From the NCBI RefSeq assembly GCF_050947875.1, contig NC_134573.1:32688615-32752614 (forward strand): DNA of 64,000 nt, in the 5' to 3' direction. Both the position numbers and the translations under genes were made by a program. The notes below the pieces were generated by a model. The model had not been told where the DNA came from. It did not search any database and saw only the letters and a program-made list of their open reading frames with translations. The stretch comes from Dermacentor variabilis. Its lineage: Eukaryota > Arthropoda > Arachnida > Ixodida > Ixodidae. This document shows, in pieces, positions 52,425-61,672 of the stretch. Within the stretch, counting starts at the first letter, position 1. Each line of letters opens with the position of its first letter.

Positions 52425-55220
52425 AACGTTTAACGCTAGAACGTTATCTAGTGAGGCTAGTCTAGCAGTACTATTGCAGGAATTAGAGGGTAGCAAATGG
52501 GATATAATAGGGCTCAGTTAAGATAGGAGGCCAAAAGAAGCGAATACAGTGCTAAAAAGCGGGCACGTCTTTTGCTACCGGGGCTTAGCGGATAGATGAG
52601 AACTAGGAGTCGGATTCCTGAATAATAAGAATATAGCTGGTAACATACAGGAATTCTGTAGCATTAAAGAGAGTGTGGAAGGTCTTCTTGTGAAACTTAA
52701 TAAGAGGTACAAAATGAAGGTTGTACAGGTCTGCGCCCCTACATCCAGTCATGATGACCAGGAAGTCGAAATCTTCTATGAAGACATGGAATCGGCGATA
52801 GGTAGAGTGAAAACATACGCTATACTAATGGGTGACTTCAATGCCAAGGTAGACAAGAAGCAGGCTGGAGACAAGGCAGTGGGGGAATATGACATAGGTA
52901 CTAGGAATAGCTGGGGAGAGTAATTAGTAGAGTTTGCGGAACAGAATGATATTTAGATAACGAATACCTTCCTCCGCAAGCGGGATAGCCGAAAGTGGAC
53001 GTGGACGAGCCAGAACGGCGAGAATAGAAATGATATAGACTTCATACTCTGCGCTAACCCTAAAATCATACAAGATGTGGACGTGCTCGGCAAGGTGCGC
53101 TGCAGTGCCCATAGGATGGTAAGAGCTCCAATTAGCCTAGACCTGAGGAGGGAACGGAAGAAACTGGTACATAAGAAGCCGAACAATTAGTAAGCGGTAA
53201 GAGGCAAAATAGAGGAATTCCGGATCAAGCTACAGAACATGTATTCGGCTTGAACTCAGGAAGAGGACCTTAGTGTTGAAACAATGAACGTCAATCTTAT
53301 GGGCATCATTAGGGAGTGTGCAATAGAATTCGGTGGTAAGTCCGTTAGAGAGGATACCAGTAAGCTATCGCAGGAGATGAAAGATTTGATCAAGAAACGC
53401 CAATGCATAAAACCCTCTAACCCTATAGCTAGAATAGAACTGGCAGAACTTTCGAAGTTAATCAACAAGCTTAAGACAGTTGACATAAGGAATTATAATA
53501 TGGATAGAATTGAACATGCTCTCAGGAACGGAGGAAGCCTAAAAGCAGTGAAGAAGAAAATAGGAATTGGCAAGAATCATATGTATGTGTTAACAGACAA
53601 AGCCGGCAATATCATTACTAATATGGATGAGATAGTTCAAGTGGCTGAAGAGTTCTATAGAGATTTATACAGTACCAGTGGCATCCACGACGATAATGGA
53701 AGAGAGAATAGTCTAGAGGAATTTGAAATCCCACAAGTAACACCGGAAGAAGTAAAGAAAGCCTTGGGAGCTATGCAAAGGGGGAAGGCAGCTGTGGAGG
53801 ATCTGTTAACAGCAGATTTGTTGAAGGATGGTGGGCATATTGTTCAAGAGGAACTGGCCACCCTGTATACGCAATGGCTCATGTCCTCGAGCGTACCGGA
53901 ATCTTGGAAGAACGCTAACATAATCCTAATCCATAAGAAAGGGGACGTCAAAGACTTGAAAAATTATAGACCGATCAGCTTACTGTCAGTTGCCTACAAA
54001 CTATTTACTGAGGTATTCGCAAATAGAATCAGCAACACCTTAGACTTCTGTCAAGCAAAGGACCAGGCAGGATTCTGTAAAGGCTACGCAACAATAGACC
54101 ATATTCAGACTATCAGTCAGGTTATAGAGAAATGTGGTGAATATAACCAACACTTGTATATAGCTTTCATTGATTACGAGAAAGCATTTGATTCTGTCGA
54201 AACCTCAGCAGTCATAAAGGCCTTACGGAATCAGGGTGTAGACGAGCCGTATGTAAAAATACTGAGAGATATCTATACCGGCTCCTCAGCCACCGTAGTG
54301 TTCCATAAAGAAAGCAACAAAATCCCAATAAAGAAAGGCGTCAGGCAGGGAGATACGATCTTTCTAATGCTATTCACAGCGTGTTTACTGGAGGTATTCA
54401 GAGACCTGGATTGGGAAGAATTGGGGATAAAAGTTATTGGAGAATACTTTAGTAACTTGCGATTTCCTGATAATATTGCCTTGCTTAGTAACTCAGGGGA
54501 CCAATTGCAATGCATACTCACTGACCTGGAGAGCCAAAGCAGAAGAGTGGGTCTAAAAATTAATCTGCAGAAAACTAAAGTAATGTTTAACAGTTTCGGA
54601 AGAGAACAGCAATTTACAATAGGTAGCGAGGCACTGGAAGTGGTAAGGGAATACATCTACTTAGGGCAGGCAGTGAAGGCGGATCCGGATCATGAGACGG
54701 AAATAATCAGAAGAATAAGAATGGGCTGGGGTGCGTTTGCCAGGCATCTCAGATCATGAACAGCAGGTTGCCATTATCCCTCGAGAGAGAAGTGTATAAC
54801 AGATGTTTCTTACTAGTACTCACTTACGGGACAGAAACCTGGAGGCTTACGAAAAGGGTTCTACTTAAATTGAGGACGACGCAACGAGCTATGTAAAAAA
54901 GAATGATGGCTGCAACGTTAAGGGATAAGAAAAGAGCAGATTGGGTGAGGGAACGAACGTGAGGTAATGACATCTTAGTTGAAATCAAGAAAAAGAAATG
55001 GGCATGGGCAGGACATGTAATGAGGAGGGAACATAACCGACGGTCATTAATGTTTACGGACTGGATTCCAAGGTAAGGGAAGTGTAGCAGGGGGCGGCAG
55101 AAAGTTAGGTGGGCGGATGAGATTAAGAAGTTTGCAGGGACGACATGGCCACAATTAGTACATGACCGGGGTTGTTGGATAAGTATGGGAGAGGCCTTCG
55201 CCCTGTAGTGGAGGTAACCC
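52425..55220 (+). pseudogene. RTE endonuclease-RT of copy 3, strongly broken
   Basis: Endonuclease pieces lie at 52425-52521 (NLATFNARTLSSEASLAVLL) and 52675-52923 (ILMGDFNAKVDKK). Stops near 52519, 52598 and 52921 divide them. The longest block, 53284-54759, spans linker and RT (LKNYRPISLLS, FIDYEKAFDSVE, KKGVRQGDTIF). Its active site reads LRFPDNIALLS where FADD is expected. C-terminal pieces (KKKWAWAGHVMRRE) continue to about 55210 with further stops. Inactive. Confidence 0.88.
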
Positions 55221-55222
55221 GG

Positions 55223-55223
55223 C

Positions 55224-55308
<85 letters not shown>
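55223..55308 (+). repeat. Compound GAT/GAC tail of RTE copy 3
   Basis: About 15 GAT units (to about 55270) change to about 13 GAC units before the target duplication. It generates poly-Ser, poly-Arg and poly-His open frames that are not genes. Confidence 0.93.
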
Positions 55309-55309
<1 letters not shown>

Positions 55310-55446
55310 TGGTTGTCGGGGTCTCAGGAGTAGAAGCAGAAGCGCTGTTGTCACCGGGCGCCACGGCGGAAATAAGGACGGTGTGGCCGCTTCAGAGCTC
55401 CGTGGCGAGGACGGGGAATGGCACACTTCGGCACACTTCACCAAAA

Positions 55447-55678
55447 TGTTACGCGAACGAAGCATTGAGAACCGGTTACAATTTACAACGTATATGTACA
55501 CAGGACAGCTGCAGCGCTGGCCAGTTCAGCCGACAGCTTGAGAGCCAGAGAGCGTTCGTCGTCTTCGTAGGAGCGCTCGCGTGCATCGTCCACAAGAAAT
55601 GCGCAGTATATGCGTGCATCGATAAATATATATGACTGTTCCGTTTTAAACATTGCACATAAGTAAAGGGTTGGAACA
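55447..55678 (-). repeat. 5' LTR of Gypsy B
   Basis: On the minus strand it begins TGTTCCAACCC (55678) and ends GCGTAACA (55447), 232 bp with TG...CA ends. A TATA-like CATATATATTTATC is present (plus about 55625-55634). TTTTGGTGAAGTG directly after it is a plausible primer-binding region. With no second LTR in the window, the boundary rests on terminal dinucleotides and context. Confidence 0.65.
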
Positions 55679-57255
55679 CCTGTTGTTGAAAATGGTAAAA
55701 GGCCAGTTATTCATCAACACTCATGTTACTCCCTGATATTTCCTCCCTGTCCCCTGCCGCCCTACTCAATTCCCGCTAGGTTTCATATCTGTTTAGTTCG
55801 CAGTTCTCCAAGAGCAATGTGATAAATTGTCTGCTCCCAATGTACATTATTAGAGCGACGGATTACTTGCATGCCTCATTTACTACAAATACCATAATTA
55901 AACACCTGTTGTTGAGGTATACCTACATATTGCCCACAACACACGCTTTATTTTGGCCAATTATAAACAAAATGCCTTGTTTACTTCACCGAGCACATCG
56001 CTGAAAGCTAGCCTGAACACGTTATGACACCTTAAATATGGAAAGAAAAACTACAGCATAGTAAATGTTTGCAACACTTCTCATTCGACCAGGAACGTAA
56101 AAAAATTGTCGCACGTTGCAGCTACCATGTCCCTCGTCCGCGTTTCACAAAATATAGACCAGTTGTAACCTACAGCTTTGTAGGGACACTTGGAAGCATG
56201 ACTTATAATAGCCACATTGCACGCTCTAATAGCGTTTCCATATTGTACTACCAAATTTTGCTAAATTTGGTCTTGGTGCCGTTTATAGTTCTGCCAGGAC
56301 AGCAGGTTCAATTCTTCCCGGCTCGTTAGATACGTTCATAACACTCTAGAGTGCTCGCGTGCGTAGTTTATTGCAAAATTCCCAATTATCGACGTATTAT
56401 TAACTTTACCTACATTTTAAATATGAACTTGTCTTTATAGTCACCAAACAACGAATTTGCCTCCTTTAGTGAGGACACTAGGCGAATCTCACGCATGCAA
56501 ACATAAAAAAGAAAAATATGAGGGTTCAACATTTATTCTTAAAGCTTCCAGCTGAGCTCGAAACGTTAACACTACGTGACACATTGCTCTTAAAACGCTT
56601 CCAATTCTTTCAAACTAGAAAATCTATTAAACACAGAATTCTCCTGAGGCATTGGGAAACTTGCTGTGATACAGCAGCGTGATACTTTCTAACACTCGCT
56701 GATAATTTACTTTTTCACTTTTCTTTGATCAACACACATTTACCATCGCACATCATCTTGGCGGGCTGTTCCTCTTATGTTCGTGAAATTTGACCTCAAT
56801 TGTAGTTTTGATTACGTCAGCGCGGCCGTCTAGCTTTTCGCACCGCTGGTAAACCAGATTAATAACCCTATGGACTACTTGCATCTGCATTATACAGGAA
56901 AATGCCCATTTAACACTTCCATTTGGAAGATTGCCTACACATTGATCATATGACGCCCCTAATTTCCCCCGATATAAACAAGATGTCTTGTTTAGCTAAC
57001 TGTGGACACTGTAAAAACAAACGACAAATCTCGTGTGATGTACGAGAACACATGCAAAAACGATGGTTAATTAATTATCTACAACGCTTCTATTTAAAGG
57101 AGGAAAGTGAAACTTAGACAACGCATTGTGTTTGTAATTTTCTCTATTTTTACGGAATGTCAACCGTCTCGTGTGTTGTTTTAAGAGTTTGGGAAACATT
57201 TAGATTAGCGGCAGTATGACATTCTGGAACACTTCGATGATTAACTTTCTACAAA
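55679..57255. other. AT-rich anonymous sequence
   Basis: No gene, RNA or recognisable repeat is supported. Open frames are short and domain-free. Confidence 0.5.
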
Positions 57256-57257
57256 GG

Positions 57258-57643
57258 GGCACGGCGGACAATCGACAAGCATGTGGCTTAAACCGTTCTG
57301 CTACCTCGTGCAGGTGCTTGCTCACGGCTTGGCCGGATCAACGGTACTACAACTGCCGCAGCCTGACCAGTCTTCAAGAAATGCAATCGACCATCCCTAT
57401 CTACGAAACTTCCCCACGTGCACTTGGACCACAACTAGAACACCGATGCCACATCACTGCTTCCATGATGCCAATCCTTCGCTGTTTTGGGACGCGTCAC
57501 TTGAGGCGCCACCTATTCTTCACGTGACGTCGACGCGTCGGTGTATAAAGGAGCAGCTCCAGACGTATACTTTCAGTGGGCACGGCGGACCATCGGCAAG
57601 CATGTGGCTTAAACCGTTCTGCTACCTCGTGCAGGTTAGTAAC
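57258..57643 (+). repeat. 5' monomer repeat of the CR1/L2-like LINE (321-bp period)
   Basis: GGCACGGCGGACAATCGACA at 57258 recurs as GGCACGGCGGACCATCGGCA at 57579. The two copies agree for about 60 bp through CTACCTCGTGCAGGT, then diverge. The period is 321 bp. The rest of the first monomer carries the TATA-like and initiator-like signals that lie directly before the second copy. Confidence 0.82.
57544..57578 (+). promoter_or_regulatory. TATA box and arthropod-type initiator of the LINE
   Basis: TATAAAG (57544-57550) is followed 31 bases later by TCAGTG (57573-57578), which matches the arthropod initiator TCAGT. The second monomer starts at +4 or so. This is normal Pol II core-promoter spacing and suggests transcripts starting at the A of 57575. 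Confidence 0.6.
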
Positions 57644-57652
57644 TGCTATAGT

Positions 57653-58355
57653 ACGATGAGAAGTGATTGTCGCGATCTTTTGGTCTTGCCGTGCCCCCTA
57701 CGGTGTGCTTCTATTGTCCATGACGTGTACTGCGTGTGCTTGCTGCTGATGTGCGGCGACATTGAGTTAAATCCCGGCCCCACTGACGGTAGTGGGGCTT
57801 CTATCGAATCCATGCTGAAAGAATTGCTGTCTGGTCAGAACAAGTTGGCAGCGGACGTGACTGCGCTCAGGGAGCAACAGAATAAGGTGTAAAACGTTAT
57901 AGCTGATTGGGGAGCCAGATTCATTGAATTAGAAAAACGAGCCTCGCGTGTAGATGAATTTGAGCGTACAGTGAAATCACTGCAGGAAAAGTTGACTGAT
58001 CTGGAGGATAGGAGCAGGAGATCCAAACTGGTAGGCTTTGGCATTCCGGAGGATGCCAGCGAAACTGAGCCTATTCTTAAAAATAAAGTTCTTCATGAGG
58101 TGTTCTCTGCATAGCTTGCTGTTCCTTGCAAATCCGTCGGCCGAATTCATCGTCTTGGTAGCAAAGGTAACAAGAGAACAGTCATCATTTACTTCCAGGA
58201 TTTTACCGTAAAACAGCTTGTCTTAAAAAATGCGTACAAATTAAAGGGTACTCGAATATCGATTCAAAACGATTACTCGCGCAGCACACTTAGAAAACGT
58301 AAACTCTTGTGGCATAGTGCTAAAATGAAAGAGAACAAGGCAAAAAAGTTCGCTT
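57653..58355 (+). pseudogene. LINE ORF1: 2A peptide, coiled coil, RNA-binding-like part
   Basis: ORF1 proteins package the LINE RNA. The likely start Met (57653) gives MRSDCRDLLVLPCP, then a hydrophobic VYCVCLLLMC, then GDIELNPGP (57755-57781), the 2A ribosome-skipping consensus. Downstream is SMLKELLSGQNKLAADVTAL. After a stop at 57890-57892 the same frame goes on with a heptad-like, charged stretch (FIELEKRASRVDEFERTVKS) and EDRSRRSKLVGFGIPEDASE. After a second stop (58112-58114) come VGRIHRLGSKGNKRTVIIYF and NAYKLKGTRISI. The pattern coiled coil then RRM-like domain is usual for such ORF1s. It is broken by two stops and a later frame loss. Confidence 0.75.
57755..57781 (+). other. 2A ribosome-skipping motif GDIELNPGP
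   Basis: Matches the D(V/I)ExNPGP consensus exactly. In the known mechanism the ribosome fails to join the final Gly and Pro, releasing the upstream piece. Here that piece would be a short, hydrophobic, signal-like leader. 2A motifs at the start of LINE ORFs are known in CR1/L2/Rex-type and trypanosome elements. Confidence 0.9.
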
Positions 58356-58503
58356 AATTAACGATAAGATGCGTGTTAACAATGAGCTTTACGCGTGGGA
58401 TGACAGTAAGAACTTGAGGATCAAAATTGATGGCCATGTAAATACTTCGAAAAGTGACTGACTTGCCTCCGCTTACCCTTCCCCTGGCGCTAAAGAACTG
58501 AGA

Positions 58504-61135
58504 ATTTTAAATATTAACGCCTGCAGTGTCGTTAATAAATCGGAAAGCCTTGAGGCAACTATCATGGGTCACAATCCCCATGTGGTTGTGATAACAGAAA
58601 CGTGGTTGCATGACAATATTGAAGATGCTGTTGCGTTTCCCCCATCTCATCGAGCATATCGCCGTGACAGGAATACTAGAGGGGGCGGGGTGGCGGTTTT
58701 GGCAAAAGAAACTATATCCGCTGCTCTGTTATGTCAGGCCGGTAACTTGGAAGCTGTTACAATAAAGCTTACTTGCTGGGATAAATCATTCTTGCTATTT
58801 GCAGTTTATCGAGCACCTGACTCGCCCCCAGAATTCTTTCGTGATCTTTTTGCACACATTGTTTCATTCAGAAGCGATAAAACACTATTTATAGGCGACT
58901 TTAACCTACCAGATATTGATAGGGAGAACGAGTTTCTCTGCACCGGGATTAATTCACAATTAGGTTACTTGCATGACATCATTCTGTCTCACAATCTACA
59001 ACAGGTTGTGATACAGCCAACGCGCACCTACGGTACGTCAGCAACCATACTTGACCTCGTTTTTGTAAATCGTTCATTAGAAATCTTTTTTGTCTCGGTT
59101 GAGCCTGGAATTTCTGATCATAGTCTGGTATATTTTTCTTGTTCTTTGGAAGTGCTTAACGCTAGAAAAATTAAAACAACCACTGTTAAAGATTTTTCTC
59201 GTGCCAGAGACGAAAGTGTCTTGGATTATCTTGAAGAATGTCTTGATAACTTTCACACTAACAATGTTACTGTACTTTGGGATAAATTTAAAGAAATTAT
59301 CACTCACTGCCTTAGCAACCTTACTCCTAATAAAACTAAAAAAACTTCCAAGACTACTCCCTGGATAACGAGAAACATCTTGCACCTTAAAAGAAAAGTT
59401 AAGCGCTTGAGACGACGATGTGCCTCATGTGTTTCAATTCAATAAGTCCAAAATAAGCGCAACCAAGAAATACGGCAAGCTAAGCGCTGGTATTTTCACC
59501 ATAAATTGCCAAATTTTATTAAAACGACACCCCAAAAATTTTTGGCTTTATTAAGCGCAGAAACCAAACCAATTGACCAAATTGCACACGAGGACCATGT
59601 CATTGTCGAAAAACAACGTATCGCGGAACACTTCAATAATTATTTTCAGAGTGTTTTTTCAAATTTCGATGGTGTTATAAACCTTAACCGCATGTCAGGT
59701 AACTCGACCTCTGATATTCTTTCGCAACCTGGTGTTGTGTCGATGCTGCTGAAACTCAAAAATTAATCATCTCCCGGACCAGACAACATACCGAACGCGT
59801 TTTTGCGCAGATATGCTGAAGCATTAGCCCCTTTTCTTGTTGTTATCTTCCGTTCCTCGTTATCTTCGGCTAATCTTCCTACACACTGGCTAACTGCACT
59901 TGTCGTTCCCATACCGAAAAAAGGTGACAAAACCCTAGTAACTAGTTATCGTCCAATATCATTAACTTCATCATGTTGCAAGTTAATCGAGCATATTATA
60001 GCTAATGAAATAACCAAATTCCTAAGTGACAACAACGTACTGTCCCCACATCAGCATGGTTTCCGGAAGGGTTTCTCTAGTGTAACAAAATTAACCAAAA
60101 TTATTCACAACTTTGCAAGTGTTCTTGACAAGTCAAGCCAAATTGACGTAATATTTTTAGACTTTAAGAAAGCGTTTGACCTTGTTCCTCACAATAAACT
60201 TATAGAAAAACTACAGTCGATAGACCTTCCAGCCTATATTATTAACTGGGTGGCGGCTTATCTTTCTAATCGCAAGCAGTTTGTTTCAGTTGATAATTAC
60301 ACTTCTAATGAACTTTCAGTAACCTCTGGAGTACCTCAAGGTAGCGTGCTAGGACCATTACTATTTCTAATATACATAAACGACATCACTAACGAAATTT
60401 CTCATCCTGTTCAAGTTAGACTATTTGCTGGCGATTGTGTGTTGTTTAACGAGGTTACTTGCCACGAAGATCAATTAATGCCTAACTCGGACCTTCAATA
60501 CATTCTTTCCTGGTGCAGTCGGTGGGGCATGGAATTGAATAGAGAAAAGACTGTTTACATGTCTATAACAAAAAAAAAAATAAATGATGTCTTTTGTCCA
60601 TAACCTCGACTCTGAACCACTGACCAAAGTCAGCTAGTATAAGTATCTTGGAATCACAATAACCAGTGACCTCAGCTGGAATAGCCACATTTCAAACGTA
60701 TGTAACTCGTCTTTCAGGAAGCTTTGTCTCCTCGGGCACAAACTAAAACACGCTCCCTCTGGTACTAGATTACTGGCTTACACTTCACTCATCCGACCGA
60801 AACTAGAATATGCATGCATTGTGTGGGATCCCTATAAGAAAATTAACATTAACGCTTCAGAGATGGTCCAACGTAAAGCTGTCAGGTTTATTTTTTCTAA
60901 ATATCGACTGAGTGACTCTCCCACTAGCCTAATGAAACAACATAATATTGAAACGCTACAAATGCGCAGGAAAATACGACTGAAGTTTCTTTTCTTGCTT
61001 AAAAACAACTGTTTGTCTCTCGACCCACAGGCTTATGTTAAACCACTTACAGCGCGCCTAACACGGCATTGTCATGCTGATTCTTTAACACCCGAACTAA
61101 CCTCTTTAAGTTTTCCTTCTTCCCGCGCACTGTAA
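58504..61135 (+). pseudogene. LINE ORF2: endonuclease and RT, two stops, one frameshift
   Basis: Endonuclease (58504-59130): LRILNINACSVVN, VVVITETWLHDN, RGGGVAVLAKE, LFIGDFNLPDID and ISDHSLVYF. The frame runs on through stops at 59443-59445 and 59764-59766. RT (59803-60603): YRPISLTSSCCKLIE, NVLSPHQHGFRKGFS, VIFLDFKKAFDLVPH and SGVPQGSVLGPLLFLIYIND. The active site reads LFAGDCVLF, so the first Asp of the FADD pair has become Gly. A slip in the A-run at about 60571-60579 shifts the frame. The C-terminal block 60821-61135 has IRPKLEYACIVWDP just before it and IETLQMRRKIRLKFLFLL. One change per region separates it from an intact ORF2. Confidence 0.87.
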
Positions 61136-61672
61136 CAGATTGGAACAGCCTGCCATTATCACAATTGATAAACACCGATTGTATTGAACGCATGTGTCTT
61201 GAATACTAGGGGTATGGCAATGTCGGCAAGCCTTGTTACTATTCCCCCCCCCCCCCTTTTATTTATTAAACGTGAATTTTGTTTGATACTTTCCTGATCT
61301 TCCTTGTTCTATTATTTTCAGTATTTTGCAATGGTCGCTCGTTCAACTTCTGGTGTTTTTTTTTTCTTTCTTTTCCTCTTCTTTTTTCCTCTCTTGATAG
61401 TGGTTGCAAGTGCTCATATATGGGTGTGATACTGTTCTAATGTTTGTCGGGTTGTCTTCCTTCAGTGTACCTTCTCTTAATCTTATTAGTCGTCGCTTTC
61501 ATTTTAGTTTTCTTCTGATATTTACATATGTTGCATTGCTTTTGTATTTCTTTTTCATGTGTGCATGTGTATGTATATCTATACGTACATATGTAAATAT
61601 TTATGTATTCTACCCCTCCTGTTTGGGCCCTCATTTGGGCCTGCAGTATTGTATTAATAAATAATTAATGAA

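Larger units (their letters stand above)
52058..55308 (+). mobile_element. RTE-clade LINE, copy 3, full length, nested in Gypsy B gag
   Basis: Starts with the tRNA-like head and ends in a compound GAT then GAC tail (about 55223-55308). The target duplication GTGGTTG is at 52051-52057 and 55309-55315; its exact edge is ambiguous because the element's own first G follows. It aligns with copies 1 and 2 throughout, including the 5' UTR. It is the most mutated of the three coding regions. Confidence 0.9.
48716..55678 (-). mobile_element. Gypsy-type LTR retrotransposon B, 3'-truncated, split by RTE copy 3
   Basis: Minus-strand order: 5' LTR (55447-55678), gag start (about 55364-55316), RTE copy 3 (52058-55308), remainder of gag, protease, RT and RNase H. 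Homology stops after the RNase H/connection region near 48716. There is no integrase and no 3' LTR. The gag reading on both sides of the RTE joins across the 7-bp duplication CAACCAC (minus strand). A different lineage from Gypsy A. Confidence 0.87.
57256..61672 (+). mobile_element. CR1/L2-like LINE with 2A peptide, nearly complete
   Basis: The order is two 5' monomers (the second partial), ORF1 with a 2A motif, ORF2 with apurinic endonuclease and RT, and a 3' UTR ending in the AT-rich TAATAAATAATTAATGAA near 61672. The ORF2 motifs SGVPQGSVLGPLLF and GDFNLPDID place it in the Jockey/CR1/L2 group rather than RTE. Target duplications were not identified, so both ends are approximate. Confidence 0.82.

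Noticed and set aside
54824..55501. 225-codon minus-strand frame with poly-Arg and poly-His
   Set aside because: It runs antisense through the RTE C terminus and its GAT/GAC tail; the low-complexity runs come from the microsatellite.
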